Below are positions 42,750-54,900 of a stretch of 64,000 nt of DNA, piece by piece (the stretch's first letter is position 1; each line of letters starts with the position of its first letter). Both the position numbers and the translations under genes were made by a program. A model generated the notes under the pieces. It was not told the DNA's origin, did not search any database, and was given only the letters and a program-made list of their open reading frames with translations. The stretch is from contig NC_088936.1 in the NCBI RefSeq assembly GCF_033473495.1, forward strand, positions 3,658,001 through 3,722,000. Reading direction: 5' to 3'. The stretch is from Cercospora beticola. Its lineage: Eukaryota > Ascomycota > Dothideomycetes > Mycosphaerellales > Mycosphaerellaceae.

Positions 42750-43321
42750 ATGCTAGCCCCATGCAAGATGCTGTGCCTCACATCAGCTTCGCTCAGACTG
42801 CCTAGCAAAGCGCTCGCGCGGCTCTACTCTTCAACACGTGTACACATGGTGCGCACGCAAGATCTGTCACCTTCCGCAGGAGAGGCTCCCGGAGCCCTCG
42901 CGGCAAAGACCACGGAGCTGGTAGACCAGGGCAAATGGCAGCTGTGCAATGATGGCAAAGGTCTCGAGCGCGGTTTCAAATTCAAAACGTTCAAATCCAC
43001 TTGGGTGAGCACTGTCTTCGGTCTGGCGTCTATCCGGTTTATGCTTACGATCGGGCACAGTCCTTCATGAATACGGTGGCCGAAGAGTGCAAAAAGCAGA
43101 AGCATCATCCGGAATGGAGTAATGTCTACAACAAGACGCATATTCGATGGACGACGCATAATCCGGAAGGCCTCTCGAGCAAGGACACATCCATGGCCGA
43201 GTTCTGCGACCAAGCGGCAAAGGAATTCAACGAGCTAGATGTGCCAGCAGATGAGTGCAGGTTAGGGGCTGATGGGAAAGTGGCAGCCGGAGACTGCTGT
43301 ACGCCTTCCAAGAAACTATGA
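42750..43321 (+). CDS. Pterin-4a-carbinolamine dehydratase
   Basis: Dehydrates 4a-hydroxytetrahydropterin, recycling the cofactor of aromatic amino acid hydroxylases, or acts on related pterins. Two exons (42750-43004 and 43061-43321) join through a 56-nt intron to 171 aa. The family signature is present in order: WQLCNDGKGLERGFKFKTF, W-SFMNTVAEEC across the splice, then KKQKHHPEWSNVYNKTHIRW with the catalytic histidines, and THNPEGLSSKD. The N-terminus from MLCLTSASLRLPSKALARLYSST is Ser/Arg-rich without acids and could be a mitochondrial presequence; in-frame ATGs at 42768 and 42846 are alternative starts. It has a Cys-rich C-terminal extension (ECRL...DCCTPSKKL) not usual for the core family. 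Confidence 0.9.
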
Positions 43322-44271
43322 ATAAGACCTCGACGAGTTCAACAAGCGCCCCGGCGAAAAATCTAGTAATGGATTCTCCTATCCCAGGCCAATACAGCAA
43401 TTTGTCTCAGTTCACTTAAGTTGTGGCACTCTCATGGCTCGCTGAACGATACAATAGGACTTCCGAATTTCATCCGAAATTGCGCAGCGACAAGCGTTCT
43501 CAAGGTCAATACTGATCCCAAGCCTTTACCACAGGTCACGGGTCAGTAGTACGGCACTTTATCCCTTTCGTAAAGCCTGTAGTCGTAGTACGCAGTCGTA
43601 CGGCGCGCTCCGGACCTAGGTGCATGGCGCATCTCTTCAGCTCAACTCCTGCAAGATACCGGGTGACAATAGGAGCTTCTGAAGGCATGGGTTTTGGAGA
43701 GTCTGCCCTCCCCGAATATCAGGCAAGTATGCATGAGCTCCACGTCCGAGGCCGCGCTGCGTTGCAAGGAACTGTACATCGATACTATCTCCCAATAGAC
43801 CTGCGGTCTTCGCGGGGCGTTGTACATTATGGCAGCGTGAGAGCGTCTCTCTCTCTCGCACCTGGCTGGCTGTACCTTCGAGACCGTCCCGATGCCGAGA
43901 GGGAAAGCCCTAGGATAATTGCGCGACTAAGTGGAATTCACAGCGGTGCGTGACGATGTACCGAAGTGACTTTGGTGTCTGTAGTTGCCTGTGAGAAGGA
44001 AGCATGCTTCCTAATTCAACATTTCGCCCACCTCACCTCACATGGCTGCAGAAGTTTGCTCCCGCGCGGGGAAGCGAGAAGGAAGCTTCTCACGACTGTT
44101 GCTCGAGGGCTGACTGCGCCTGCGCCTTGCCACCAAGCGCCACACAGCCTGCATGATTGAGGGACAGACAAGGCTGCACACAGCTGCGCACTTCATTACA
44201 CTGCTCGGCCGTCCTGCTAATGATTTCGTTGAGTGGCAGACCACTGGACACCAGATCCACTGGCGAACACT
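43322..44271. other. Intergenic region of about 950 bp
   Basis: This interval lies between two co-directional genes and should include the HET-gene promoter. A frame at 43624-43953 has no recognisable domain. Confidence 0.5.
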
Positions 44272-46578
44272 ATGTGGTTGCTAAACAACCAGTCCGAGAA
44301 GCTCGAGGAATGGAATGAGCGCGACGAAAACCTCCAATATGGCATCCTTTCGCATACATGGCTACGCCGATCGGCGGGAGAGGGAGAAGAAGTGTCCTTC
44401 GCAGACATGGCTGACCTCGCCGTGGCAAAGCAAAAAGCCGGTTGGCGCAAACTGGAGTTCGCAATGAAACAAGCTGCGAGCGATGGGCTGCAAAACGTCT
44501 GGGTCGACACGTGCTGTATCAACAAGGAGAGCTCTGCAGAAATGGCAGAAGCGATCAATTCTATGTTCCGCATCTACCAGAATTCCAAGTTTTGTTACAT
44601 CTACCTGGATTGCCATATGTCAGAGATGCACGATGAAGCACAGAGGATGACGGCTACCAGCGTCGCCAATGTAGTCTCGGCGTCTGCACCGCCTTTAGTC
44701 CATACATCGACATCGTCACAGCACGAGGAGCGCGTTTCAGAAGCTGGCGCTGACATCAATGGACCAGAACAACCGCAGAGTCCTGCAAACCCTCGCAGGA
44801 CAGAGACTGGGTCCAAGTTGGACGATGGCAGCGAGTTACATTGTCTCGCGAGCGTGAGCAATACGAACGCTCCGGGGATCGAAGCAGCGCCTATATGCGG
44901 CATCACTGCTTTCTTCCAGGAATGCAGGTGGCTCAAGCGTGGCTGGACTCTGCAGGAAATGATTGCTGCCCCACACGTTGTGTTCTTTGACGCTTCAGGA
45001 AAGTTCGTTGGGCCTCTCGCAGGTCTTGTGGATCAAGTCTTAGGCATAACTGGCGTTCACCGCGACATACTTGTCCGTGGACGTCCGCTCTCGTCGTTTA
45101 GCATTGCGCAACGCATGGCGTGGGCTGCAGACAGGAAGACTACGCGAATTGAAGACCGTGCATACTCCATGCTTGGCATCTTTGATGTCAGCCTCCCAAT
45201 CATCTACGGGGAGGGTGAGCGTGCATTTCAAAGACTCCAAGAAGAGCTCCTCCGGGTGTATAACGACCACACTATTTTCGCCTGGGGCTATAGGACCTCG
45301 CCCTCCCGTAACACTCGGATGGCCGGGAATGCTCGGAGTAATCTGCTTGCTCCGTCCCCTGATGCTTTTAGGGATCCAGCGTGCTCCAAGATGACAGTTG
45401 CTTTGAGCAGCAACAATCAGAAGCAGTACGAGATTCTTGGCAGGTCGGTCCGGTTTCACCTCCCTGTCCTGGAATTGTCCAAAAAAGATATTTTCGAGCC
45501 AGGCGGGAGCTACACAGCAGTGCTCAGTTGTTGCTTCGAGGATACCCGCATCCGATTTGTCGTTCTTCATTTGATTTGCGAGAACTCCGGAGAATTCACT
45601 TGTAGCTCTGTGGACAGTTTTGACGCTTATGAGGTTAGAGCTCACTGCAGCAGCCATTACATCACCGTAATACGCGAAGCAGGTCCGAGGCGCGGTGACC
45701 AAGCGCGACAGTCTGTTGACCGCGTTGAAAACCTCTGGGTCCGCTGTGCCAACAACAAGAACATGCGGAGACCAGGTATGTTGGTAAAACGCGGACATGG
45801 TCGCATCGTGGTGGATTCGGAATTGAGAACAAATCTACCCCATCGACCGATGATTGATGAAAGCAGTTGGGACAACGCCTCAAAAATGTTTCGACTACCT
45901 TTGACGATTCCAGGTCTACTCCCCGAAAACCAGTACACGACTCCTGAGAATGCGCGAATATATTACGACGGTCACTTATCCATCGAATTAACTGGTACCC
46001 ACTCGACGGTAATCGAGGTCGACATCAGGATCATCCCCCGAAGTGGGCCGGAAGGCTCATGTGGATTCACCAAAAATTCATCCGTGTTCATCAGGCAGAG
46101 TAAACATACTGGCAGTCGAGATCAAACTTGGGGTAAATCCTGTAGTCTCCCTCTGCAAGAACGCAGTTTCCTGGTAGCGGATGTGTGCACCGTCAAATTG
46201 CTCTCACAAGACTTCTGGCTCCTCGAGTTCCACATATTGGCCGGCAGATCAATGCCTTGGTTGGACTACCGTAAACTGAACCTGTTCTGGCTCCATCCTT
46301 GGGTCATTATCTTCTCCTGCATTGTAACCATTCCCGTTGTCACTATGACCATATACTCGATGGTTCTGAAAGATGAAACAAAAAGTCAGACACAGAAGCG
46401 CGCGGCGACCATTATATTGGGCGTTGTAGACGGGATTGTGGCGTCTGTGCTTATGATTTATCTCTGCTGCCTGCGTGTGCTCAATCGACGCCTCATGACC
46501 CGTGAAGACATTTTGTTCCGACCGCGCTATAAAGCGGGTGGTAGCAGAGTCCAAAACTCTACAATGATATTGCCATAA
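44272..46578 (+). CDS. HET-domain protein with C-terminal transmembrane helices
   Basis: Single exon, 768 aa. The HET domain starts almost at the N-terminus. Its three blocks are visible: NLQYGILSHTWLR, then GLQNVWVDTCCINKESSAEMAEAINSMF with the YQNS.FCYIYL segment, then CRWLKRGWTLQEMIAAPHVVFF. A polar insert of about 80 residues interrupts the domain. The phrase RKTTRIEDRAYSMLGIFDVSLPIIYGEGERAFQRLQEE that follows is diagnostic of this family. Near the C-terminus two hydrophobic helices (HPWVIIFSCIVTIPVVTMTIYS and TIILGVVDGIVASVLMIYLCC) predict membrane anchoring. HET proteins trigger programmed cell death after non-self fusion, but most family members have no demonstrated specificity. The first in-frame ATG is 44272. 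Confidence 0.92.
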   Translation: MWLLNNQSEKLEEWNERDENLQYGILSHTWLRRSAGEGEEVSFADMADLAVAKQKAGWRKLEFAMKQAASDGLQNVWVDTCCINKESSAEMAEAINSMFRIYQNSKFCYIYLDCHMSEMHDEAQRMTATSVANVVSASAPPLVHTSTSSQHEERVSEAGADINGPEQPQSPANPRRTETGSKLDDGSELHCLASVSNTNAPGIEAAPICGITAFFQECRWLKRGWTLQEMIAAPHVVFFDASGKFVGPLAGLVDQVLGITGVHRDILVRGRPLSSFSIAQRMAWAADRKTTRIEDRAYSMLGIFDVSLPIIYGEGERAFQRLQEELLRVYNDHTIFAWGYRTSPSRNTRMAGNARSNLLAPSPDAFRDPACSKMTVALSSNNQKQYEILGRSVRFHLPVLELSKKDIFEPGGSYTAVLSCCFEDTRIRFVVLHLICENSGEFTCSSVDSFDAYEVRAHCSSHYITVIREAGPRRGDQARQSVDRVENLWVRCANNKNMRRPGMLVKRGHGRIVVDSELRTNLPHRPMIDESSWDNASKMFRLPLTIPGLLPENQYTTPENARIYYDGHLSIELTGTHSTVIEVDIRIIPRSGPEGSCGFTKNSSVFIRQSKHTGSRDQTWGKSCSLPLQERSFLVADVCTVKLLSQDFWLLEFHILAGRSMPWLDYRKLNLFWLHPWVIIFSCIVTIPVVTMTIYSMVLKDETKSQTQKRAATIILGVVDGIVASVLMIYLCCLRVLNRRLMTREDILFRPRYKAGGSRVQNSTMILP

Positions 46579-46817
46579 GTGGTGAGATCCGGAGAGAATC
46601 ACAAAGATGTGCAGTAGCGTACAGAAACACGAATGAACCACGTCGAATGCACCATTCCAATCACAGCTATGAGAAAAGCATGAGGTATTATATCGTCATA
46701 ATTCGAGACGCTTCTCACCGTCTCCCATTCATTCCAAGCTAAGAATTGTCTCTAGATCTCCCCACTATATTGAATACTCAATGTGCAATTTAGGAGATGC
46801 TACCTAATCTCCGCATG

Positions 46818-47603
46818 TTAGCTCTCATCGCTTGCAGACTCCTCTTTAATCACAATTCTGTCCTCCCGTTTCATTTTTGACTGCGACTCATGCATGCTAT
46901 CAAGCGTACTCGGGCTTTGCGACGATGTCGAGTTGTCGCAGACAACCTTCGCGAGCCTGCGAAGCTCCGGCACTTTTTGCAAGACCGAATTGTCGTCGTG
47001 CACAATAAGGCGTTCCAATTTGTGACAGCGGACCGGTATCCGCCTCAAGAAGCACATATACATGCTCTTCAAAAACACGGACTTGTGTTTGTCGGGTGGA
47101 ACCAGAATAAGTTGGCTAAGACTGGGCAAAGCTTCCAATGCTTCATCCAGGCGGATCAGCTCTCGTTGGTAGAGATCCCATGCTGATATACGTTGACCGT
47201 TGGAATTTGGACTCGTGTTGAACAATGATGAGAGGTCGACATCCGTTAGTCTGAGGGTGAGGAATCGCACACGTGTGAGTTCGGAAGACTCGCTACGATC
47301 AATCCATGCGAAGAGCTTTTTCTGAGATGCGAAATGGACTGGCCGTTGGTATAAAATTGATGAGCTCTCCATGTAGAGTGTCCGACAAGTGTGAAGAAGG
47401 CTAGTGTCTGCACTTGCACGTAAGGTTTCAGTCCAGATCCTGATGCGAAGCTCGGCGGGCAGATCAAGCAAGTTGGTTTTTCTACCTGCTGATGTGACAG
47501 GTTGGTCGGATTCCTCTGCAGGATGGACTATTGCTGACTGCGTACGTTCGATGTTTGGTGATTGCACTTGGGCTGGAGAAATCGCTTCGTGGCCCAGTGG
47601 CAT
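46818..47603 (-). CDS. F-box-like / DUF fungal protein (LPAELRIRIW motif)
   Basis: Single exon, 261 aa. After a disordered N-terminus, residues about 45-90 read NLLDLPAELRIRIWTETLR...LLHTCRTLYMESSSILY. This is the degenerate F-box-like motif shared by a large family of fungal proteins of unknown function, often beside HET genes or secondary clusters. The rest is helical and polar, with an acidic Ser-rich tail. F-box proteins recruit substrates to SCF ubiquitin ligases; whether these degenerate versions do is unknown. The first ATG is at 47603. It is convergent with the HET gene, about 240 bp between stops. Confidence 0.78.
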   Translation of the reverse strand: MPLGHEAISPAQVQSPNIERTQSAIVHPAEESDQPVTSAGRKTNLLDLPAELRIRIWTETLRASADTSLLHTCRTLYMESSSILYQRPVHFASQKKLFAWIDRSESSELTRVRFLTLRLTDVDLSSLFNTSPNSNGQRISAWDLYQRELIRLDEALEALPSLSQLILVPPDKHKSVFLKSMYMCFLRRIPVRCHKLERLIVHDDNSVLQKVPELRRLAKVVCDNSTSSQSPSTLDSMHESQSKMKREDRIVIKEESASDES

Positions 47604-50475
47604 GATCAAGGCACTGAATGTTCAACTGTTGTCTGCATGTGTTCGCTTTGGTGGAGTCCGCAGTGCGGTGGAGCATGCAAGTCGATAAAGACACTAGGTC
47701 CTTGCCTGCAGCAGGATTCGTTTTGATAGACCGGGCATCCCTACTCATATAGCTTTGCTGCTGCAGTGGTTACCTCATACTCCACTGCAAATTGACTCGC
47801 ATCTCTCGGACCACAATCTTGGGCGATCTTTGCATTCGGCAATCTTCCGAACCAGGAGATGATGAGCTAGCGTCAGTATCGCTCAAAGCTATCCTACATA
47901 TTAGCTCCAACAGGCTGAAACCAATAAACAACGAATCCCCAAATGCGACCCACCAGAAGCGACCGACTCGAGTAGGACGACGTCAGTGGGCAAAGCTCTG
48001 ATAAACGCCATGCGGATGCCAGGAAAGGATAAACACGGAGCTGGACATGCATCGTGGTCATCAAGTGGCTGTTTTGCGGCCACAGTGCTTACAGATCCCA
48101 GCGAATCGCGAGAAAACTCGCAAGTCCGACGCCGAGGACGTTCAGAGGCTGCCACGAGGAAAGGTGTATGCATCGCGTGGCATGCTAGGCACAGACATGG
48201 TCCCAATTTCCCACAACACTAGCACTGGCTTGTGCTTGGGTCGTACCGGTAGCATATCACGTCGACCGAGCCTCTCCGACGACCTTGTGACAAAGTACAT
48301 CGTCTCAACACGAGACATGAGACGCTCGGCGGCACTGCCAACGTGCTGCACCGCAAGATGCACATTCGGAGTGGTCACTGACCAGCTCTCCCGAAGCGGC
48401 GACAACGCGTGCAGTCGGTCAGGGATCGGTATGACAGGGCCGGAGACGACTTGCAGGACGTCAGTCGATCACAACTGCAGCCTCACCAACTGGGATAACC
48501 GCGTGGCCGCCTCACATGCATTGGGCCTGTGAGACATTCCCATCCGGGCGGATTGTGGAACACCGAAGATGCCCTCTTTGTGACGTCCAAAAAGCGGCCT
48601 TTGCGGAGAGTCCTGGGGATTGACACGTTTTTCACAGCCAGTGGACGACGATGTCAGACTTCGCGTGAGTCCGCTCGTGCTTGAAAGTGTACGCGAGAGC
48701 GGAACCGAACATGTCCGGAGAGAAACGCATATCGACAAGTGGATGTTCGGTTGGAGATGAGCCAGGCCAAGCTTTCGACCTTCCTTCCTTCCATGTCGAT
48801 CGACGCGTCGAGCCACAGCAGCGCCACCTGCCACACTTCGACGCGTTCTCGACTTCATCTCTTGTCTTCTGCTACACAAAGCCCTAACGGCTTTCACGCC
48901 GCCATTTCGCCGCTCTCGCCGGATCGACATGAATACATCAAGATGGAGACAATGAACCACTCTTGCAAGCACATGCAACCGCCATGGACTTCCCAATCAA
49001 ACATCAAGCACGCCAGGCTCCCCACTGAGCCATTCCAAGTAGAACAGGCAATCGCCACCGGCGAGAACGCCTTTGTCGACGCCCGCAAAGCAGCTAGCCG
49101 TAAAGACGCCGCAACAGCAAGGTGTAGCGAAGTGCAGCTGCAGAGAAGCTTCCACGCGCGTTCCAATCCACGTGGAAATCAAGCAAGCTTCACGCCGAAA
49201 TGAGCGATCGACAACCCTAACAAAGAATTCGGCGCGAAATAGCTCCAAGACATACATAATCCTGTCGCACAGTAGTCGGTTAGCAGAGCGACCATCATTC
49301 TTCAGGCTGTATTCAGCCGCCATGATTGTCGTGACATGTGGTCTCCTTCCTTGTCCCCATGGCACGAGGGAAATCGCGTGGCAGCCACAATCAGTTCTGC
49401 TGCTGTACTACAAAGGTATGAGACGGGCTCTCAACGACAATTTGCACTTCACGTCCCGATCCAGGCCCGCCATGACCTCTTGGCTTGTATCTTCACGGCC
49501 TCTCAGTTTAGCCGAGCTGTTGCGCAGGCGTGGTGGAGGGCTGTGAACGCCATCACGAACGCCGAAGCAAACACTTGTGTTTCACATGGGCAGCAATGAG
49601 CAACACAACGAAGTTCCAAAGACAGGCTCGAACGCTGGCCAGCCAAGAGACTTTGAAGCAGACTCTTTGTGCTCTACAGACCAGAGCGACGAGACACGAA
49701 TGTGCCCAACTCTGACAGGCCTGCCGACGTGAGACGAGAAACTTGCTCACGCCATCTCTATTATTGCAGCGAATGCGCCTCGTACTGTACGAGCAGCAAT
49801 GGAGCGCCACAGAGATAACAACCTGGATCGCAAGCAGACTAATGACAAGCCTCGGGATCCATACCAAGGCGACTGCAGATACATTGAGAGAACGCCATCG
49901 CGAATGCGCTTGCGCGGCATGCACAGCAAACGTCCCGTAACTCTAGCGACACGGACTCGACAGTGACGATCGGGCGCTCTTGAGCCACATCAAACACGCG
50001 TGGCAGCCATGTCCGACGGTCCAAGTTCTTGTACCAGGTGATGCAAAGGTCAACTTTGCGGCGCCATGCTTCATTCCTTCGGTGCTTTCGAGACTGACAA
50101 GCACGTGCGTGAAGCCCAATTGGAGTGACACGAGCCATCCATGCAGCCCTCTCACAGAACAAAGCAGTGGAAGTCCGGCGCATTGGCTGAAATTCAACCA
50201 ATCGATCACCGAAGAATAGAGCACCCGAGACCTTGTAATTGAACAACAGTCAATATTCATTCCATACTCGCCATCGCTATGTTCAATCAGAAACCGTGTG
50301 GTGGTATAAGTACAGTAGTAACCTGTCATCTCTCCACGCGAGCTGGCGTCGCATTGTGCCGTTTCTGGCTTTCCTGCTCAGTTGTTTGTGGTGTGTCCCG
50401 AACTGCGCCATCCTACGCCACCCGTGCTAAATCATCGCTCCGTCGTTCGTTCGCCCCTTCTATGCTCAATCCACC
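47604..50475. other. Gene-poor interval of about 2.9 kb
   Basis: No gene can be supported. Several frames of 100-175 codons overlap on both strands (for example 48469-48996 minus and 48739-49203 plus), but they contradict each other and show no domain, splice signal pattern or targeting sequence. Confidence 0.45.
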
Positions 50476-51955
50476 TTACGCCTTCAACAGCTTCGCGGCG
50501 TACGAGGTCACCAACTCGGGGGTTGGGAAGCTCAATTTCTCCAGACCTTCCGCGTAAGGAGTTGGCACCTCAGCTCCGGTCACACGGACGGGAGGAGCCT
50601 CCAGGTAATCAAAGGCGTATTCGGCAGTCAGAGCGATGAGTTCTGAGCCAACGCCGAAGCTTGGGAATCCGGACTCTAGAGCCATCATGTGTCCGGTCTT
50701 CTTTACTGATTTGATGATCGCTTCGAGGTCGAGAGGCTTAATGCTGCGGAGGTTGATGACTTCTGCCTCGATGCCGTACTTGCTCTTGAGCTCCTCGGCA
50801 GCCTTGAGCGCCATGCCGACGCAGTGGGAGAGGGTGACAATGGTGAGGTCCTTGCCAACGCGCTCGATCTTGGCCTTGCCGAGCTGTGAATGTGTTAGTA
50901 AGATTACCAGCGTGCAGTTCGTGACCAATGAATGCTTACAGGAATGACAAAGTCATCCTTCTGGACTTCCTCGCTAACCTGGAAGGTCTCGCCGTAGAGG
51001 AGCTCGTTCTCGAGCACGCAAACTGGGTTTGGATCGCGAATGGCGGCCTTCAGCAGTCCCTTGGCGTCCTCAGCTGAGTAAGGAGCCACAACCTTCAGGC
51101 CAGGAATAGAGCCGTACCACGCAGTGTAATCCTGGGAGTGCTGGGCAGCGACACCCTTGGCGAAACCGTTGGGGCCACGGAAAGTGATGTTGCAGGGCTG
51201 GATACCACCGGACATGTAGTGGGTCTTTGCGGCGGAGTTGATAATCTGGTCAATGGCTTGCATGGCGAAGTTGAAGGTCATGAACTCGCAAACTGGGTGC
51301 AGACCAGCGAGCGCGGCACCAACGGTGAGACCACAGAATCCGGATTCGGTGATGGGAGAATCGATGACACGCTTGTCGCCGAACTTGTCCAATAGTCCTT
51401 TCGTGACCTTGTATCTGCCATGTTCGTTAGCCATGTGTCCTGTTTATGTCCTCCGCCCTGCTGTTCAACCATGTCCCCAGCCTGCCTAGCGCTCTTCCGC
51501 TTTTCAGGATGGCGCCTGAAAAGTCTTGAAGCAGCACCTCAATGGATGCCATAGCCTCTGGGCGAGATAGGTATCCGGCTTTGGTGCCAATGGCTATCGG
51601 GCACAAGCTCTATCCTCCTCTGTCCTCCCTCGCCTAAGCGCAAGAACATTCTCCTCTTCTTTCACCTCATCCCCCTCTTTTTCAATCCCAAAGGTAAAAG
51701 TATGACTTACGCGCCATTGTACTGTGCAACCTCCTCACCCAACACAAACACCTTCTCATTCGCAGACAATTCCTCCACGAGCGCCTCATTCAGCGCCTCT
51801 CGCACCGTCATCTCCTTCTGCGCCCTCCATTTCTGCCCTGAAGAGAACGTCCTCGACACCACCGCGGGGTTCGACAATCGCTGGAAGCTCGATCGGGGGA
51901 TTGCAGAGCTTCGGAGAAGTTGCGCCGCTGGGCGGACGAGTCGTGCGGAGACCAT
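50476..51955 (-). CDS. Pyruvate dehydrogenase E1 component subunit beta, mitochondrial
   Basis: Beta subunit of the thiamine-diphosphate E1 of the pyruvate dehydrogenase complex, in the mitochondrial matrix. Three exons (51711-51955, 50940-51414, 50476-50883) join in frame to 375 aa. A mitochondrial presequence ([20 protein letters not shown]...) precedes the transketolase-like pyrimidine domain with [35 protein letters not shown] (across intron 1), [17 protein letters not shown] and [18 protein letters not shown]. The C-terminal domain has [20 protein letters not shown] and [13 protein letters not shown]. The first intron is 296 nt, about five times longer than nearly all others in the window. 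The ATG at 51955 gives the expected presequence length. Confidence 0.97.
51415..51710 (-). other. Unusually long first intron of the E1 beta gene
   Basis: This 296-nt intron has a GTAAGT donor and a CAG acceptor. Its 5' half is purine-rich on the coding strand (pyrimidine-rich on plus). The other introns in the window that I could define are 46-150 nt, so an extra element, regulatory function or small RNA inside it is possible but unproven. Confidence 0.7.
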
Positions 51956-54900
51956 TGTGCTCTTTCTTGCAGCGACCGCTGGCTGAGGAATGCGGAGCAG
52001 AGAGGAGGACAAGATGTACAGAGAGATGGAGAAGGAGGGATGTTGCTTCTGGTCGTGGTGGTGGACAGACAGACGGGTTGCTGAGAGCTCAACGCCTAGT
52101 TTTCTGAGGACCTTATTCGGGCCGCAACTTCCTACAATGTCCGTTCCAAGTGTGCACGGACCATGGGGTCCTGCCGACACCTATTTTTGAGTTCGGAGGT
52201 GAAGATGCTGCTTCTCTTTCTTCTCAGTTTGATATATTCACTTGTTACTGTTCATCGGTCATCGGAGTGTATGCGCACATGCGGAAGATGTGATTGTCGC
52301 GCTTGTCGCAAAGCGCAACGAATGGAAGCAGCAATCCTGACCAACTTCTGCAAGAGTCTCGGACACAGCTATTCCGGACTGCCTTACCCACCTGCGAATC
52401 TGGTTCGGAGCACAAGAAGTGAATTTCACAACTGTTAGCCTAATGATACAGAACTCGCATTGATTTCAACGACTACTATGTACGTCAAAGTAACTATGAG
52501 CTTCAGTATATCCAGCGTCCTGGGCTTCTTGACGCTCCTCCAGGCCAGCTTCCCATGATAGGAGTGTTCGCATAAGCCACAACTTTGGGAACATGAGGCA
52601 CAATCTTGAGATTGCAAGCGCATTTTGATGATGCAATCCTTCCAGGTGAGGCTGAGTTCGTCAAACTCACCCTATCAAATGGCTTTCAATTCTCCGGATC
52701 AACTTATACTGTGGTTTCCTTGTTACGAGCGGTATCTGCATTGCTCTGAGAGGTCTGCAAGGCGAAAGTGAAGTCAAAGTGACTGGCACTGTAGCATATT
52801 ATGTATCACTCCAGAGGCAGACAGGAGGTATGCTCTGGACGATACTTGCGTGCGCGTAGCTGTGTGCGTCTGTTTCGTACGTCGGGTCGGTCCAATGCAT
52901 CCTGGGCTGAAGCTCAGTCATGTCTATGGTGCTCGTACTGACTCCCTTCGTTTCGTCGCATTGGAGGATTACGACCTTTGATACTGGAATATGAAGTGCG
53001 TGGTCCAGGCGTCAGGTCTGGCCACTGTATCCAGTATGGCAGGAATATCGTTGTTTTGGGTGCATGTTTGATAGCATCGAAGCGCGCATTTTGAGAACCG
53101 TTCCCTTGACGAGCATGTAGCTCCTCTCACGTCATCCATTTGTCGAGCCGTCTTGAGTCAGGGAGTTGTGCTCCCCGGCCTGCAGATATAGTTTCTTCAA
53201 CATTCAGATCCGGTCCATATCAATTTGCCTCATTTGACTTCACGGTGTGAAGAGTTACCATGTTCGGATCGTCTGCCACCATGTGCATGGACATATGACC
53301 TAGACTGTTCAAGTGAATGAAGGGACGATTATGTTGTCGGAGTAGCCGGCGTCATCTCCTAGCCATTGGTACTAGTGTGAGAGACATGCGCTCCTACCAT
53401 GCTCACCTACGCTGCGAGCAAGAAACGATACATCGTTCGCCTGGAAGCATGATCGGCTTGGACTCTTGCATCTGATCATGCAGTCAATGACTGTGACGGT
53501 CGGCGAGTTTGGCCGTACGTATTTGGGACCCTTGTCGTTTGCCAGCTACGGTGGCCGAAGCCGCAATAGTCTGCGTAACGAGTGGATTGATCGATGATCT
53601 TCGTTGTCAGCGCACCATGGTCGGGGATGTGGGGAATGCTGGCTAGTATAGCAGTCCTACAATGGCCAGTGACTTGTAGACATAATGGCGTAGCTTCTTT
53701 CAGCTTTGCTTGTCCAGTACGCCACGAAGGTAAAGATAGGGTGATGTCAAGAATCAGTGTCCTTTGGCATTGCGAATGGAACGCAGAGCCTCGCGGGAAT
53801 CGACGGTTGCTGTGAGCTCCTGTGACACCATAGCTCTGAGCTCATCCAACATTGTTCCGATGCTTCGCCAAGAGGTCGCGTAGTCCTACCACGCGTCTGC
53901 CGTCGAGGCGAGTCTGTTTACTGCAGCTGCCATGTTGACGGATGGTCTTATCTTCGCTTCCAATAAAGCCGGATTCCAATGTCATGGCCCGGCGAGGTTA
54001 GCGGTAGCCAGCTCTTCGATCGTGAGCTCTTTCGACGTTCATCGAGGCATTGGCAAGTGAGTGACACGCGATATGGCTGACAGCCGACATGAAGCCACAG
54101 CTGGACCGACCTTTTGTGCCTGAGGATCTGTTGATCCTGAGATCATCACACGAGCCGAAACTGCATGTGGGCGTGCTAGTGTTGCAGCAGAGAGCTCCCC
54201 GTTAGCGCAACCACAAATTTATTGGAGCTGTGCATGTGAGACCATGGACTTTTCCTGAGCAGCACCGCGCGCATCGCAATGGCGCAAGCCTTGGGGGTTC
54301 GTCCGTCGAGGCGCATGTGGTTGTTCGCGGGGATGTCGATGAATGGCTTTAACTTCGCACCCTGCTTGAAGCGGTCAACAGGCCCAGACCATGATGACGT
54401 CCCAAAAAACCTGTGCCCGAAGTTCGAAACCTTGCGAGTCCGGTGACGCTGGGCGGGTTCCCATTCGCTGCAGCCGGCGGTGGCACTACTGCGCAAGCGG
54501 GACGGGGGGCACTGAGCAAGGTACCTTACCAGGCGTGCGGTCGGCGACTGACGACAGGAATGCCATCGCGTTTGCCTGTGCGACCTCCCGTGCTGCAACA
54601 AACAGAGCACCCCCGCGATAGCAGACTCGAGTCCTGTCGCCGCCGCCTCCGCATATACTGTTGAATCGCGAGAGCAGAGGCATTGCGCGCGAACGAATTG
54701 CCACGAGGCATTGTTTGCGATATTCTGGTGGCACTATCACGCTAGCGGCGGGAAGAGTTGCAGTGACGAAGAACGAAGAGTTCTCGCGCCCATCCATCCT
54801 CTTTTGCCGGAACACGCCTCGCAACTCGCCCCACGACCACGACAGCGACCGCGTGGCCGACAGGAGCTTTGCACAACACTTGCGCGACTCTTCACACAAC

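Noticed and set aside
48047..49546. Several 120-175-codon frames in the 47.6-50.5 kb gap
   Set aside because: They overlap on opposite strands and in different frames, and none has a targeting signal, domain or intron model.
54600..54650. tRNA-like 3' end (CTCGAGTCC loop followed by CGCCGCC)
   Set aside because: The T-stem has a mismatch, the loop lacks the usual TT start, and no matching acceptor 5' strand or clear D and anticodon arms were found upstream.
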